This document shows, piece by piece, positions 1-6,752 of a DNA stretch of 7,899 bases; the first letter of the stretch is position 1; each line of letters begins with the position of its first letter. The position numbers and the translations under genes were made by a program. The notes beneath the pieces are model-generated. The model searched no databases. It was not told where the DNA came from and saw only the letters and a program-made list of their open reading frames with translations. Source of the stretch: Thiomicrospira sp. UBA5634. Its GTDB lineage: Bacteria; Pseudomonadota; Gammaproteobacteria; Thiomicrospirales; Thiomicrospiraceae. The stretch is taken from NCBI GenBank assembly GCA_002421475.1, contig DIJW01000195.1, positions 2,036 through 9,934 on the forward strand, read 5' to 3'.

Positions 1-1022
1 CCCATGACCGTTACTTCCTTGACAATGCCGCCGAGTGGATTTTAGAACTAGACCGTGGTCACGGTATTCCGTACGAAGGTAACTATTCTTCTTGGTTGGA
101 GCAAAAAGAGAAACGTTTAGAGCAAGAATCTAAGCAAGAAGCTGCACGTTTACGCACCATTAAACACGAATTGGAATGGGTGCGCGCCAATCCAAAAGGT
201 CGCCATGCCAAGTCCAAAGCACGTATGGCACGTTTTGATGAATTAAGCAGCGTAGAAACGCAAAAACGTAACGAAACCAACGAAATCTTTATTCCGGTGG
301 CGGAACGTTTAGGCGAAAAAGTCATTGAGTTAAACCATATCAACAAAGGCTTTGGCGATCGTTTATTAATTGATGACTTGAGTTTCAAACTGCCACAAGG
401 CGGCATCGTCGGCATTATCGGCCCGAACGGCGCGGGTAAATCCACCCTGTTCCGCATGTTAACTGGCCAAGAAAAACCAGATTCAGGTGAAATTGTATTT
501 GGCGAGACAGTTCAACTGTCTTATGTAGACCAAAGCCGTGACACATTGGATGACAAAAAAACCGTATGGGAAGAAATTTCCGGCGGTGATGAAAACTTTA
601 TGGTCGGCAACTTTGAAGTGAACTCGCGCGCTTACTGCTCACGCTTTAACTTTAAAGGCAGTGATCAACAAAAACGCATCGGTGAACTATCCGGCGGCGA
701 ACGCAACCGTGTGCACTTGGCAAAAACCTTACGTAAAGGCGGCAACGTGTTGCTGCTCGACGAACCAACCAACGACTTGGACGTTGAAACCTTACGTGCA
801 TTAGAAGAAGCCTTATTAGAGTTCGCCGGTTGCGCCGTAGTTATTTCGCATGACCGTTGGTTCTTAGATCGTATCGCCACTCACATGTTGGCGTTTGAAG
901 GTGATTCGCACGTTGAATGGTTTGAAGGTAACTTCTCAGACTACGAAGCGGATCTAAAACGCCGCAAAGGTGCCGATGCCGCGCAACCGCATCGCATTAA
1001 ATACAAACCAATCAGCAAATAA
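1..1022 (+). CDS. ettA: Energy-dependent translational throttle protein EttA (ABC-F ATPase), 5'-truncated by window edge
   Basis: EttA is a soluble ABC-F ATPase that binds the ribosomal E site and gates entry into elongation according to the ATP/ADP ratio (family knowledge). The reading frame is open from base 3, so 339 residues are visible. The E. coli protein has about 555, so roughly the first 215 are outside the window. The visible part begins at the H-loop of the first ABC domain (HDRYFLD). Next comes the charged helical P-site tRNA interaction linker ([13 protein letters not shown] through [17 protein letters not shown]). A complete second ABC domain follows, with Walker A GPNGAGKS (420-443), signature LSGGE (687-701), Walker B LLLDEP (750-767) and H-loop ISHDR. 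The C-terminus RIKYKPISK matches the E. coli EttA tail as I remember it. This and the linker separate it from Uup, YheS and YbiT. No frameshift or missing motif is seen. The TAA lies 15 nt before the next start. Confidence 0.96.
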   Translation, partial: HDRYFLDNAAEWILELDRGHGIPYEGNYSSWLEQKEKRLEQESKQEAARLRTIKHELEWVRANPKGRHAKSKARMARFDELSSVETQKRNETNEIFIPVAERLGEKVIELNHINKGFGDRLLIDDLSFKLPQGGIVGIIGPNGAGKSTLFRMLTGQEKPDSGEIVFGETVQLSYVDQSRDTLDDKKTVWEEISGGDENFMVGNFEVNSRAYCSRFNFKGSDQQKRIGELSGGERNRVHLAKTLRKGGNVLLLDEPTNDLDVETLRALEEALLEFAGCAVVISHDRWFLDRIATHMLAFEGDSHVEWFEGNFSDYEADLKRRKGADAAQPHRIKYKPISK

Positions 1023-1024
1023 TT

Positions 1025-1029
1025 GAGGG
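1025..1029 (+). promoter_or_regulatory. Ribosome binding site fixing the start of the PAS-GGDEF gene
   Basis: GAGGG at 1025-1029 lies 8 nt before the ATG at 1038. It supports that ATG over the in-frame TTG at 1023, which directly abuts the ettA stop and would place this motif inside the gene. Confidence 0.7.
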
Positions 1030-1037
1030 CTTGCAGC

Positions 1038-1955
1038 ATGCCACAGAGTCAACAAACCCTACACTCGCACATTGAAGCCATTGCCAATGCCATGCCTGAC
1101 CCGATTTTTATCATGGGTCAGGACGGCACTTATCTCGATATTATCGGCGGCCAGGAGCGTTCGCTGTATGCCGACGGACAAAGCTTAATCGGCAAAAACT
1201 ATACAGAAGTTTTACCGGAAAAAATGGCGATGCGTTTTTTAAACGTGGTACAAAAAGCGATTAAAACGCAGCGCCTGCAAGAGATTGAATACCAACTGGC
1301 AAATGCCGAGGTTCAAGGGATTGAGCCTACCGGCCCACAAGGCGGCCAATGGTACGAAGCGCGTGTTTATCCGCTGCAAACAGATGTTTACGGCCAACCG
1401 GCGGCGATTTGGTTGGCGATCAATATCACCTCGCGTAAACACATGGAAGAACAAATTGAACATCTGTCGAAAAACGATGCCTTGACTAACTTCTATAACC
1501 GCGATTTCTTTTTAGATTTAGCTGATGAACTGATTGATAAAGCCAAACTAAATAACCAACCAATTTCATTGATAAAAATTGATCTCGACTGTTTTAAAAA
1601 CATTACCGATGGTTACGGCCATGAATTAGGTGATAAGGCCATTCTAAACGCCGCTCACGCTATCCAAGCCACAGTCAAGGATCTTGGTCACATCGGCCGT
1701 TTAAGCTGTGATCAATTCATGGTGATTCTGCCTGAAGTTAAAGCGGTGGATGCGTTCCGCATTGCCAAACTCGCGCAAGAAAAAATTTCCGGCTTTAAAA
1801 TTAAACTTGATGAAAAAACCACTACTTGCTTAACCAGTCAAGCAGGCGTGACTGAACTTCGCCAACCTGAGGAAGACAGTCGCATTTTGTTCAACCGAGT
1901 GAATGACGCTATTCGTGAACTACGCACGAGCCGCGAAATCACTAAAATTTGTTAA
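1038..1955 (+). CDS. PAS domain plus degenerate GGDEF domain protein
   Basis: This is a predicted cytoplasmic signalling protein of 305 aa with no membrane segment. Residues about 12-135 form a PAS sensor domain (MPDPIFIMGQDGTYLDI near the start, WLAINITSRKHMEEQ at the end). A short signalling helix leads into a GGDEF fold at about 145-300. It keeps DALTNFYNRDFF, the metal-site region D182-L-D184 with F186-K187, and GYGHELGD (192-199). The signature GGDEF is replaced by SCDQF (223-227), the usual Asn of the FKxIND motif is Thr190, and no RxxD inhibitory site precedes the signature. Diguanylate cyclase activity is therefore doubtful. It may instead bind a nucleotide, act as a PAS-driven partner protein, or be decaying. 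The ATG at 1038 was chosen for its ribosome binding site and the PAS start. It follows ettA closely on the same strand and may be co-transcribed. No EAL domain is present. Confidence 0.88.
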   Translation: MPQSQQTLHSHIEAIANAMPDPIFIMGQDGTYLDIIGGQERSLYADGQSLIGKNYTEVLPEKMAMRFLNVVQKAIKTQRLQEIEYQLANAEVQGIEPTGPQGGQWYEARVYPLQTDVYGQPAAIWLAINITSRKHMEEQIEHLSKNDALTNFYNRDFFLDLADELIDKAKLNNQPISLIKIDLDCFKNITDGYGHELGDKAILNAAHAIQATVKDLGHIGRLSCDQFMVILPEVKAVDAFRIAKLAQEKISGFKIKLDEKTTTCLTSQAGVTELRQPEEDSRILFNRVNDAIRELRTSREITKIC

Positions 1956-1989
1956 ATCAAATTCATAACTAAAAATAGAGGAATACATC

Positions 1990-2472
1990 ATGAAAAAATA
2001 TAAATTACTCGGCGCTTTAGCCTTAATGTTCAGCCTATTTAGTGCCCCAATTCAAGCTGCCGATGATGGCGCGAAAGTGGTTTATCATGTCGATTTTAGT
2101 GATGTAACCCGTTACTCGGCTACCCTTACCTCAATTAACAACATCATGAACTTTTATGAAAACGAATTAATGAATGCCGATGTGCATTTAGTATTTGTAG
2201 GACACGGTTTACGTTTTAGTACCGATGATGCGCTAAAAGGCACGCCTTATGCACATGACAAAGCGTTACTTGAACGCCGTGATGAGTTGAAAGGTCGTTT
2301 AGATGCGTTAATGAACTCACGCGGTGTAAAGGTAAAACTATGTGATCACACCCGTAACGAAATTAATCTTGATCCAAGCAAAATCTACGAAGGCATTGAG
2401 TTAATCCCATCCGGCGTTGCCGATATTGCGATTCTACAAAGCCAAGGTTATGCCTATTTAAAAATTCAATAA
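1990..2472 (+). CDS. Secreted DsrE/DsrF-like family protein
   Basis: This is a 160-aa protein with a clear Sec signal peptide: KK at positions 2-3, a hydrophobic stretch at about 7-20 and probable cleavage near A23 or A24 (PIQAADDG). The mature part, about 136 aa, resembles the DsrE/DsrF-like fold. It has an initial strand KVVYHVDF, a helix with SINNIMNFYENEL, the strand DVHLVFVGHGLRF, a helix ending in ALMNSRGVKVKLC, and a C-terminal segment GIELIPSGVADIAILQSQGYAYLKIQ. The only cysteine, C118, sits where family members often carry a conserved Cys. Cytoplasmic DsrE-type proteins move sulfur between carriers, but exported relatives have no settled function, so no reaction is assigned. AGAGGA at 1977-1982 lies 7 nt before the ATG. 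The gene starts 34 nt after the PAS-GGDEF stop and is closed by the hairpin at 2522-2558, so it could be the last gene of an ettA-led transcript. Confidence 0.82.
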   Translation: MKKYKLLGALALMFSLFSAPIQAADDGAKVVYHVDFSDVTRYSATLTSINNIMNFYENELMNADVHLVFVGHGLRFSTDDALKGTPYAHDKALLERRDELKGRLDALMNSRGVKVKLCDHTRNEINLDPSKIYEGIELIPSGVADIAILQSQGYAYLKIQ

Positions 2473-2521
2473 TACTGAACTGCGCAACGTTTGAGCAAAG
2501 ACTTAAATCGTTGCACAAAAC

Positions 2522-2558
2522 AAAAACGCCGCGAAATATAACTATTCGCGGCGTTTTT
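2522..2558. terminator. Bidirectional Rho-independent terminator between convergent genes
   Basis: This is a perfect 14-bp inverted repeat, AAAAACGCCGCGAA (2522-2535) and TTCGCGGCGTTTTT (2545-2558), with a 9-nt loop. Six Ts at 2554-2559 serve the + strand DsrE-like gene. The A-rich run at 2515-2526 reads as a T-tract for the - strand response regulator ending at 2596. It therefore fits termination in both directions. Confidence 0.9.
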
Positions 2559-2595
2559 TATTTCAACTCAAAATTTCTTAACGCTTCACAACAAG

Positions 2596-3267
2596 TTATT
2601 CAATTTCGAGTAATTTCACCTTGGTCAAACCTGTATCAGTAGCATAGTGAGTGATTTCTGCCGGTGAGGTTGCACCTAACTTAGTCATCAAGTTCTCACG
2701 GTGTTTAGACACAGTACGATCACTGATTTCCAACATCTCAGCGATATCTTTAGTTTTGTAGCCTTCAGCAATCAACTTGGTCACTTGTTTTTCACGCACT
2801 GATAACTTACGCATGCCACGTTTTTTCTTCATGCCGCTTTCATCATCAAACAAGTTAACAATTTTAGGCTGAATATCACTGTGAATAAAACGCTCGCCGT
2901 CCGCTACTTTTTGCAAACCGCTAATCAACTCTTTTTTGCTGATTGATTTAGTCGCAATACCGTGGACACCAAGTTCCAAAGCTTCTTGCCATACACTTGG
3001 CGTTTCAGCTGCGGTTAATACAAAAATTTTGGTATCCTGATGACGACGTTTTAATTGAGAAATGGTGTTTAAACCGTTTAATTTTGGCATAGCTAAATCT
3101 AAAACTACAACATCAGGTGACTTAGCACGCACCTGCTCAAGACAGACAATACCATCTTCCGCTTCAGCAATCACTTTAAAGCCTTCTTCACTTTCAATTA
3201 GAGCCTTTAATGCAGCTCTTACCAACCCGTGATCTTCTGCCAATAATAAGTTAATTTTTTTTGCCAT
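2596..3267 (-). CDS. NarL/FixJ-type response regulator (REC + LuxR-type HTH)
   Basis: This 223-aa transcription factor is presumably phosphorylated through the hybrid kinase encoded just upstream. The receiver domain (about 4-122) has the acidic pair E11-D12, phosphoacceptor D57 (VVLDLAMPKLNG), T85 (VLTAAE) and K107 (ATKS), so it is complete. A basic linker (KKKRGMRK, about 147-154) leads to a LuxR/GerE helix-turn-helix. That domain begins LSVREKQVTKLIAEG at 155, with the recognition helix in DRTVSKHRENLMTKLG. The length is typical of the family. The ATG has AGAGGA 8 nt upstream and lies 24 nt after the kinase stop, so the two genes form one operon. Phosphorylation normally promotes dimerisation and DNA binding. 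The target genes cannot be read from the sequence. The domain order recalls UvrY/GacA, but the sequence is not close enough for me to call it either. Confidence 0.93.
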   Translation of the reverse strand: MAKKINLLLAEDHGLVRAALKALIESEEGFKVIAEAEDGIVCLEQVRAKSPDVVVLDLAMPKLNGLNTISQLKRRHQDTKIFVLTAAETPSVWQEALELGVHGIATKSISKKELISGLQKVADGERFIHSDIQPKIVNLFDDESGMKKKRGMRKLSVREKQVTKLIAEGYKTKDIAEMLEISDRTVSKHRENLMTKLGATSPAEITHYATDTGLTKVKLLEIE

Positions 3268-3291
3268 GATAAATTCCTCTAAATGACCTCA

Positions 3292-4803
3292 TTACGCACA
3301 TGAAGACTTAAAAATAGTAAATTGCTCACCTATCTTGTCTAGTTGCGCTAATATCGTTTGCGTTGATTCATTTGGAATTAACTGTTGCAAATCTTCAACC
3401 AGTTGGGTCATATCGCTTAACTGAAACAGCATAAAACTGCCTTTTAAACGATGTACTAAATCCCCAACATCTGATTGATCTGTCGACGTTAAAACCCGAT
3501 GTAAGTCGCTCAGTATTTGTTCCACTTCCAAGATAAATTGTGGAAGCATTCCGTTTAATTCATGAGGAATTTTACCATGTATAATTTTTTTACAAAAGAT
3601 TTTTTCTGTTTTTTTAGCACTCACTGGTTGTTTTAAGTTAAGCAACCGTAACAACTGCTTTTTATCTAAGGGCTTGACTAAAACGCTATCAAAACAATGG
3701 TTTAAATCAGCATTCACAACCTGTTCGGCCGAAACTAAATACACCGCCTTTAATTTTTCTTGCGCCCCATCCATTTGTAACTGTCTAATCTGCTGACACA
3801 CTTGTTCACCACTAAAACCCGGCATAAAACGATCAAGCAACGCATAGTCGAACGCCATTTTTTGCAGTGCATTTAACGCTTGCGCGCCATCCACTACTTC
3901 CACAATCTCAACTGGCTGATCGGCTAATAAATTCATCACAAACTGTCTACTTAAATCCGCGTCATCAGCCAGCAACAACCGTATAGGTTCAACAACAGCA
4001 AGGTCAACTTCATTGTTAGCGACCTCAACCTGACTTGGCATTTGCGCGGGACTAAATGATAACGTCACACTAAATTGTGAACCTTTGCCCAAAATTGATT
4101 CAACTTCAATAGAGCCATGCATTGCCTCAACTAAACTATGCACAATAAATAACCCCAAACCCGTTCCTGCTTGCACGGCACTGCTGGTTTGTAGAAACTG
4201 TTGGAACGGTTGAAATAATTTTTGTTGCTGCTGCACGGTTAAACCACAACCCGTATCGGCCAGGCTAAAAATATACTCGTTATTATGTTTTTGATGTAAC
4301 GTTAACTTTACCTGCCCACTGGCGGTAAACTTAATCGCATTGGTAAGCAAATTTGATAAAACCTGAGTTAAACGAAATGCATCACCTTGAAGCCAAATTG
4401 GACTTTTTGGCACATCAAAAACCAGATCTATCGGTTTATCACCCAACAAAATTTTTGCCATTGAATGTAATGACTGTAAGATTGCCGTTAAATCAAAAGG
4501 CTGGTTTTGGAGCAAAATCGCATGATTTTTTAGTTGTGAAAGACTTAATAAGTCATTGATATTCTGATTAAGTTGCTGTGCAGCCGTTTCGACCATCGAC
4601 CACCAGGCCTGGTGGTCGGGACTCAATTGGTTTGGCTTAATCTCGACAAGCCCTTGCTGTAACACTAACAGCGGTGAACGCATTTCATGCAACCACATGG
4701 CGTAATGCTGATTTAATAACTCTGCCTGATGTAAATGCTGGGTTAAAACCCGCAGCGCAGCACGACGTTTAGCTAACTTTTTTTCCAGTTTTTTACGCTT
4801 CAT
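3292..4803 (-). CDS. Soluble hybrid histidine kinase (HisKA-HATPase-REC-Hpt) without a sensor domain
   Basis: This is a 503-aa hybrid sensor kinase with a complete internal phosphorelay. After about 35 basic, helical residues comes the dimerisation/phosphoacceptor motif WLHEMRSPLL with H39. The ATPase domain has N-box NLLTNAIKF (151-159), G1 ADTGCGL (D183) and G2 GTGLGL (213-218). A receiver domain follows at about 273-390 with D280-D281, D324 (ALLDRFMPG), S358 and K377. A C-terminal Hpt domain carries H451 (VHRLKGSF). There is no transmembrane segment and no PAS, GAF or HAMP region, which is unusual for the class. The N-terminus is secure: an in-frame TAG directly precedes the ATG, and AGGA lies 6 nt upstream of it. 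The inferred phosphate path is H39 to D324 to H451, then to D57 of the regulator encoded 24 nt downstream. The input is unknown, perhaps a partner protein bound by the N-terminal helix. Confidence 0.94.
   Translation of the reverse strand: MKRKKLEKKLAKRRAALRVLTQHLHQAELLNQHYAMWLHEMRSPLLVLQQGLVEIKPNQLSPDHQAWWSMVETAAQQLNQNINDLLSLSQLKNHAILLQNQPFDLTAILQSLHSMAKILLGDKPIDLVFDVPKSPIWLQGDAFRLTQVLSNLLTNAIKFTASGQVKLTLHQKHNNEYIFSLADTGCGLTVQQQQKLFQPFQQFLQTSSAVQAGTGLGLFIVHSLVEAMHGSIEVESILGKGSQFSVTLSFSPAQMPSQVEVANNEVDLAVVEPIRLLLADDADLSRQFVMNLLADQPVEIVEVVDGAQALNALQKMAFDYALLDRFMPGFSGEQVCQQIRQLQMDGAQEKLKAVYLVSAEQVVNADLNHCFDSVLVKPLDKKQLLRLLNLKQPVSAKKTEKIFCKKIIHGKIPHELNGMLPQFILEVEQILSDLHRVLTSTDQSDVGDLVHRLKGSFMLFQLSDMTQLVEDLQQLIPNESTQTILAQLDKIGEQFTIFKSSCA
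4597..4618. repeat. Perfect 22-bp palindrome inside the hybrid kinase gene
   Basis: Arms CGACCACCAGG (4597-4607) and CCTGGTGGTCG (4608-4618) are exact reverse complements with no spacer. The site is GC-rich (16 of 22). On the coding strand it spans the codons for residues DHQAWWS (about 63-69) between H39 and the ATPase domain. Whether it is a binding site or simply a coding coincidence is not known. Confidence 0.6.
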
Positions 4804-4937
4804 CTAGCATCCTAATGGGATTTTGCGTCAAAGATGCGTAAAATGATACCAACAAATTGAATTCGCCACCTCTGCAACCTGCTGATCTGGCTAAATTCTT
4901 AACCCACAACCGCCTTAATAAAAAGATTTATTCGTCT
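4804..4937. promoter_or_regulatory. Divergent intergenic region carrying promoters for the kinase operon and fumC
   Basis: These 134 bp separate two divergent genes, so at least one promoter per direction is expected here. The only -10-like boxes I can point to overlap each other: TAAAAT at 4839-4844 for fumC, and TATCAT on the - strand (4848-4843) for the kinase. Neither has a good -35 at 16-18 bp, so these boxes are weak suggestions. No convincing operator repeat is visible. A 6-bp AT-only hairpin (4917-4922 with 4927-4932) lies just before the fumC start. Confidence 0.3.
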
Positions 4938-6323
4938 ATGTCAGCGACTCGAATTGAAAAAGACAGTATGGGAACACTGGAAGTTCCTGCCAACGCACTA
5001 TATGGCGCACAAACACAACGCGCAATAAACAATTTTCCGATCAGTGGGCGCGGATTACCTGCTTCTTTTATTAAAGCACTTGCACTCATCAAGTTGGCAT
5101 GTGCTCAAGCGAATGCCAGCTTAAATCAGCTTGAGGCTGATAAAGTAAATGCCATTCAATCTGCGGTAGAGCAAATTGTTAGCGGTCAGCACCATGATCA
5201 ATTTCCGGTGGATGTTTTTCAAACCGGCTCAGCTACCAGTACCAACATGAATATGAATGAAGTCATCGCGACTTTAGGCAAACAACTCACGGGCGTAAGC
5301 ATTCACCCAAATGATGATGTCAATATGAGCCAAAGCTCAAATGATGTTATCCCAAGTACTATTCATGTCAGCGCGTCCATAATGTTAGCGCAGCACCTTA
5401 TTCCGAGCTTGCAACATTTGGCTAACACTTTACTAGCGCGCGAAAACGAACTAGATCAGGTCATCAAAACGGGGCGCACTCATTTAATGGATGCCATGCC
5501 GAATCGTTTTAGCCAGGAGATTAGTGCCTGGCGCCATCAGATCGAAGACAATATCAGTCGATTGACTGACACACAACAACGACTGGTTAAACTGCCACAA
5601 GGTGGCACAGCGGTCGGCACAGGCATCAATGCAGAACCAGCGTTTGCCGGTTTATTCTGTCAACACCTATCGGCACGTACCGGATTAAATTTTAGCCCAA
5701 TGAATAATTTTTTCGTTGGTTTGAGCTCGCAAGATACGGCGCTTGAACTCAGCGGTCAACTCAACGTACTTGCTGCAAGCTTAATGAAAATTGCCAATGA
5801 TTTACGCTGGATGAATTCAGGCCCACTCGCAGGCCTGGCGGAAATTCAATTACCGGCATTACAACCGGGAAGTTCGATTATGCCCGGAAAAGTAAACCCG
5901 GTCATTCCTGAAGCGGTCGCGATGGTGGCAGCCCAAATCAGTGGAAACCACACCGCAATTACTATCGGAGCTCAATCAGGTAATTTCCAACTTAATGTGA
6001 TGTTACCCATGATTGCCGACAACCTGCTTAACAGTTTAAATCTAGCGTCCAACGCGGCTCGCCAATTGGCCGACCAAGCTATCAGTGGATTTAAAGTAAA
6101 TCAACCACAACTGAAAAAAGCATTGGATGTGAATCCAATCCTAGTCACTGCCTTAAACACTGTGGTAGGCTATGAAAAAGGCGCTGCGATTGCTAAGGAA
6201 GCTTATCGTAGTGCGCGGCCCGTACTAGAGGTTGCGCTCGAAATGACAGACATGGATGAAGCGACGCTAATGCGTTATCTTGATCCAGCAAAATTGACGC
6301 ATGGTGGCACGCCAAGCATTTAA
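4938..6323 (+). CDS. fumC: Class II fumarate hydratase (FumC)
   Basis: It catalyses reversible hydration of fumarate to L-malate in the TCA cycle. It is an iron-independent, cytoplasmic homotetramer (family knowledge). From the chosen ATG it is 461 aa, about the E. coli FumC length, and starts MSATRIEKDSMGTLEVPA like that family. Visible active-site elements are TGSATSTNMNMNE (96-108), SQSSND (131-136), GRTHLMDAMP with catalytic H182, and the flexible signature loop GSSIMPGKVN (311-320) with S312, K318 and N320. MPGKVN rather than MPAKVN favours fumarase over aspartase. The frame stays open upstream to a TTG at 4857, but those 27 residues do not resemble the family, so 4938 is preferred. That ATG has no clear Shine-Dalgarno, only AAAAG about 12 nt upstream. 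The thioredoxin-like gene follows 17 nt after the stop. Confidence 0.95.
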   Translation: MSATRIEKDSMGTLEVPANALYGAQTQRAINNFPISGRGLPASFIKALALIKLACAQANASLNQLEADKVNAIQSAVEQIVSGQHHDQFPVDVFQTGSATSTNMNMNEVIATLGKQLTGVSIHPNDDVNMSQSSNDVIPSTIHVSASIMLAQHLIPSLQHLANTLLARENELDQVIKTGRTHLMDAMPNRFSQEISAWRHQIEDNISRLTDTQQRLVKLPQGGTAVGTGINAEPAFAGLFCQHLSARTGLNFSPMNNFFVGLSSQDTALELSGQLNVLAASLMKIANDLRWMNSGPLAGLAEIQLPALQPGSSIMPGKVNPVIPEAVAMVAAQISGNHTAITIGAQSGNFQLNVMLPMIADNLLNSLNLASNAARQLADQAISGFKVNQPQLKKALDVNPILVTALNTVVGYEKGAAIAKEAYRSARPVLEVALEMTDMDEATLMRYLDPAKLTHGGTPSI

Positions 6324-6340
6324 CAAAAAAGGAGCCAACA

Positions 6341-6706
6341 ATGGCCGTAATTAATTTAACTGCAGCACAATTTGAAGATGTAATTGCCAATAATGAGATG
6401 GTTATTTTTGACTTTTGGGCTGAATGGTGTGGTCCTTGTAAACAATTTGGACCCATTTTTGAAGAAGTGGCTGCTAAAAACCCAGATATTATCTTTGCTA
6501 AAGTCAATGTAGAAGAAGAACAAGAATTAGCCGGTATGTTCCAAGTTCGTTCAATCCCAACCCTTGCATTTATGCGTGAAAAGGTAGTCGTCTATGCAAA
6601 TCCAGGCGCCATCCCCGCGAGCAATTTAGAAGCGGGCATCCAACAATTACGTGATTTAGATATGGCGCAAGTTCATCAAGATGTCGCAAAAGCACAGCAA
6701 GAATAA
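6341..6706 (+). CDS. Thioredoxin family protein (WCGPC)
   Basis: This is a 121-aa cytoplasmic thioredoxin-fold protein with no signal peptide. It has the classical redox motif WCGPC (C30 and C33) in DFWAEWCGPCKQFGPIF and the cis-proline P73 in RSIPTLAFM, so dithiol-disulfide oxidoreductase activity is likely. It is slightly longer than the roughly 108-aa TrxA because of a polar C-terminal tail (DMAQVHQDVAKAQQE). It differs from TrxA in the active-site flank, with KQFGP where TrxA has KMIAP. It is therefore probably a paralogue rather than the housekeeping thioredoxin. A strong AGGAG lies 7 nt before the ATG and the gene starts 17 nt after fumC, so the two are probably co-transcribed. The substrate is unknown. 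Class II fumarase needs no thiol partner, so the pairing does not reveal a shared pathway. Confidence 0.93.
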   Translation: MAVINLTAAQFEDVIANNEMVIFDFWAEWCGPCKQFGPIFEEVAAKNPDIIFAKVNVEEEQELAGMFQVRSIPTLAFMREKVVVYANPGAIPASNLEAGIQQLRDLDMAQVHQDVAKAQQE

Positions 6707-6752
6707 ATACCGCACATCTTCTCAGTCTGATGATTTTTAAAAGGAAATAGTT

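Noticed and set aside
83..457. A 124-codon open frame on the - strand opposite ettA
   Set aside because: It lies wholly within the conserved ettA coding region, its translation shows no domain, and ettA on the other strand is unmistakable.
1023..1037. TTG at 1023 as the start of the PAS-GGDEF gene
   Set aside because: It abuts the ettA stop, and the GAGGG that fits the ATG at 1038 would then lie inside the gene.
2484..2514. Second hairpin after the DsrE-like gene (GCAACG with CGTTGC)
   Set aside because: It has only 6 bp of stem around a 19-nt loop and no T-tract. The neighbouring 14-bp hairpin explains termination.
4857..4937. A 27-residue N-terminal extension of FumC or a targeting leader
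   Set aside because: The extension is not hydrophobic or signal-like, and class II fumarases begin close to the xxRxEKDSMG motif that follows the ATG at 4938.
4938..6323. Aspartate ammonia-lyase instead of fumarase
   Set aside because: The GRTHLMDAMP stretch is compatible with either, but the N-terminus and the MPGKVN loop fit class II fumarase better.
6193..6507. A 104-codon - strand frame across the fumC/thioredoxin junction
   Set aside because: It overlaps two well-supported + strand genes and resembles no protein family. It is a by-product of their codon use.
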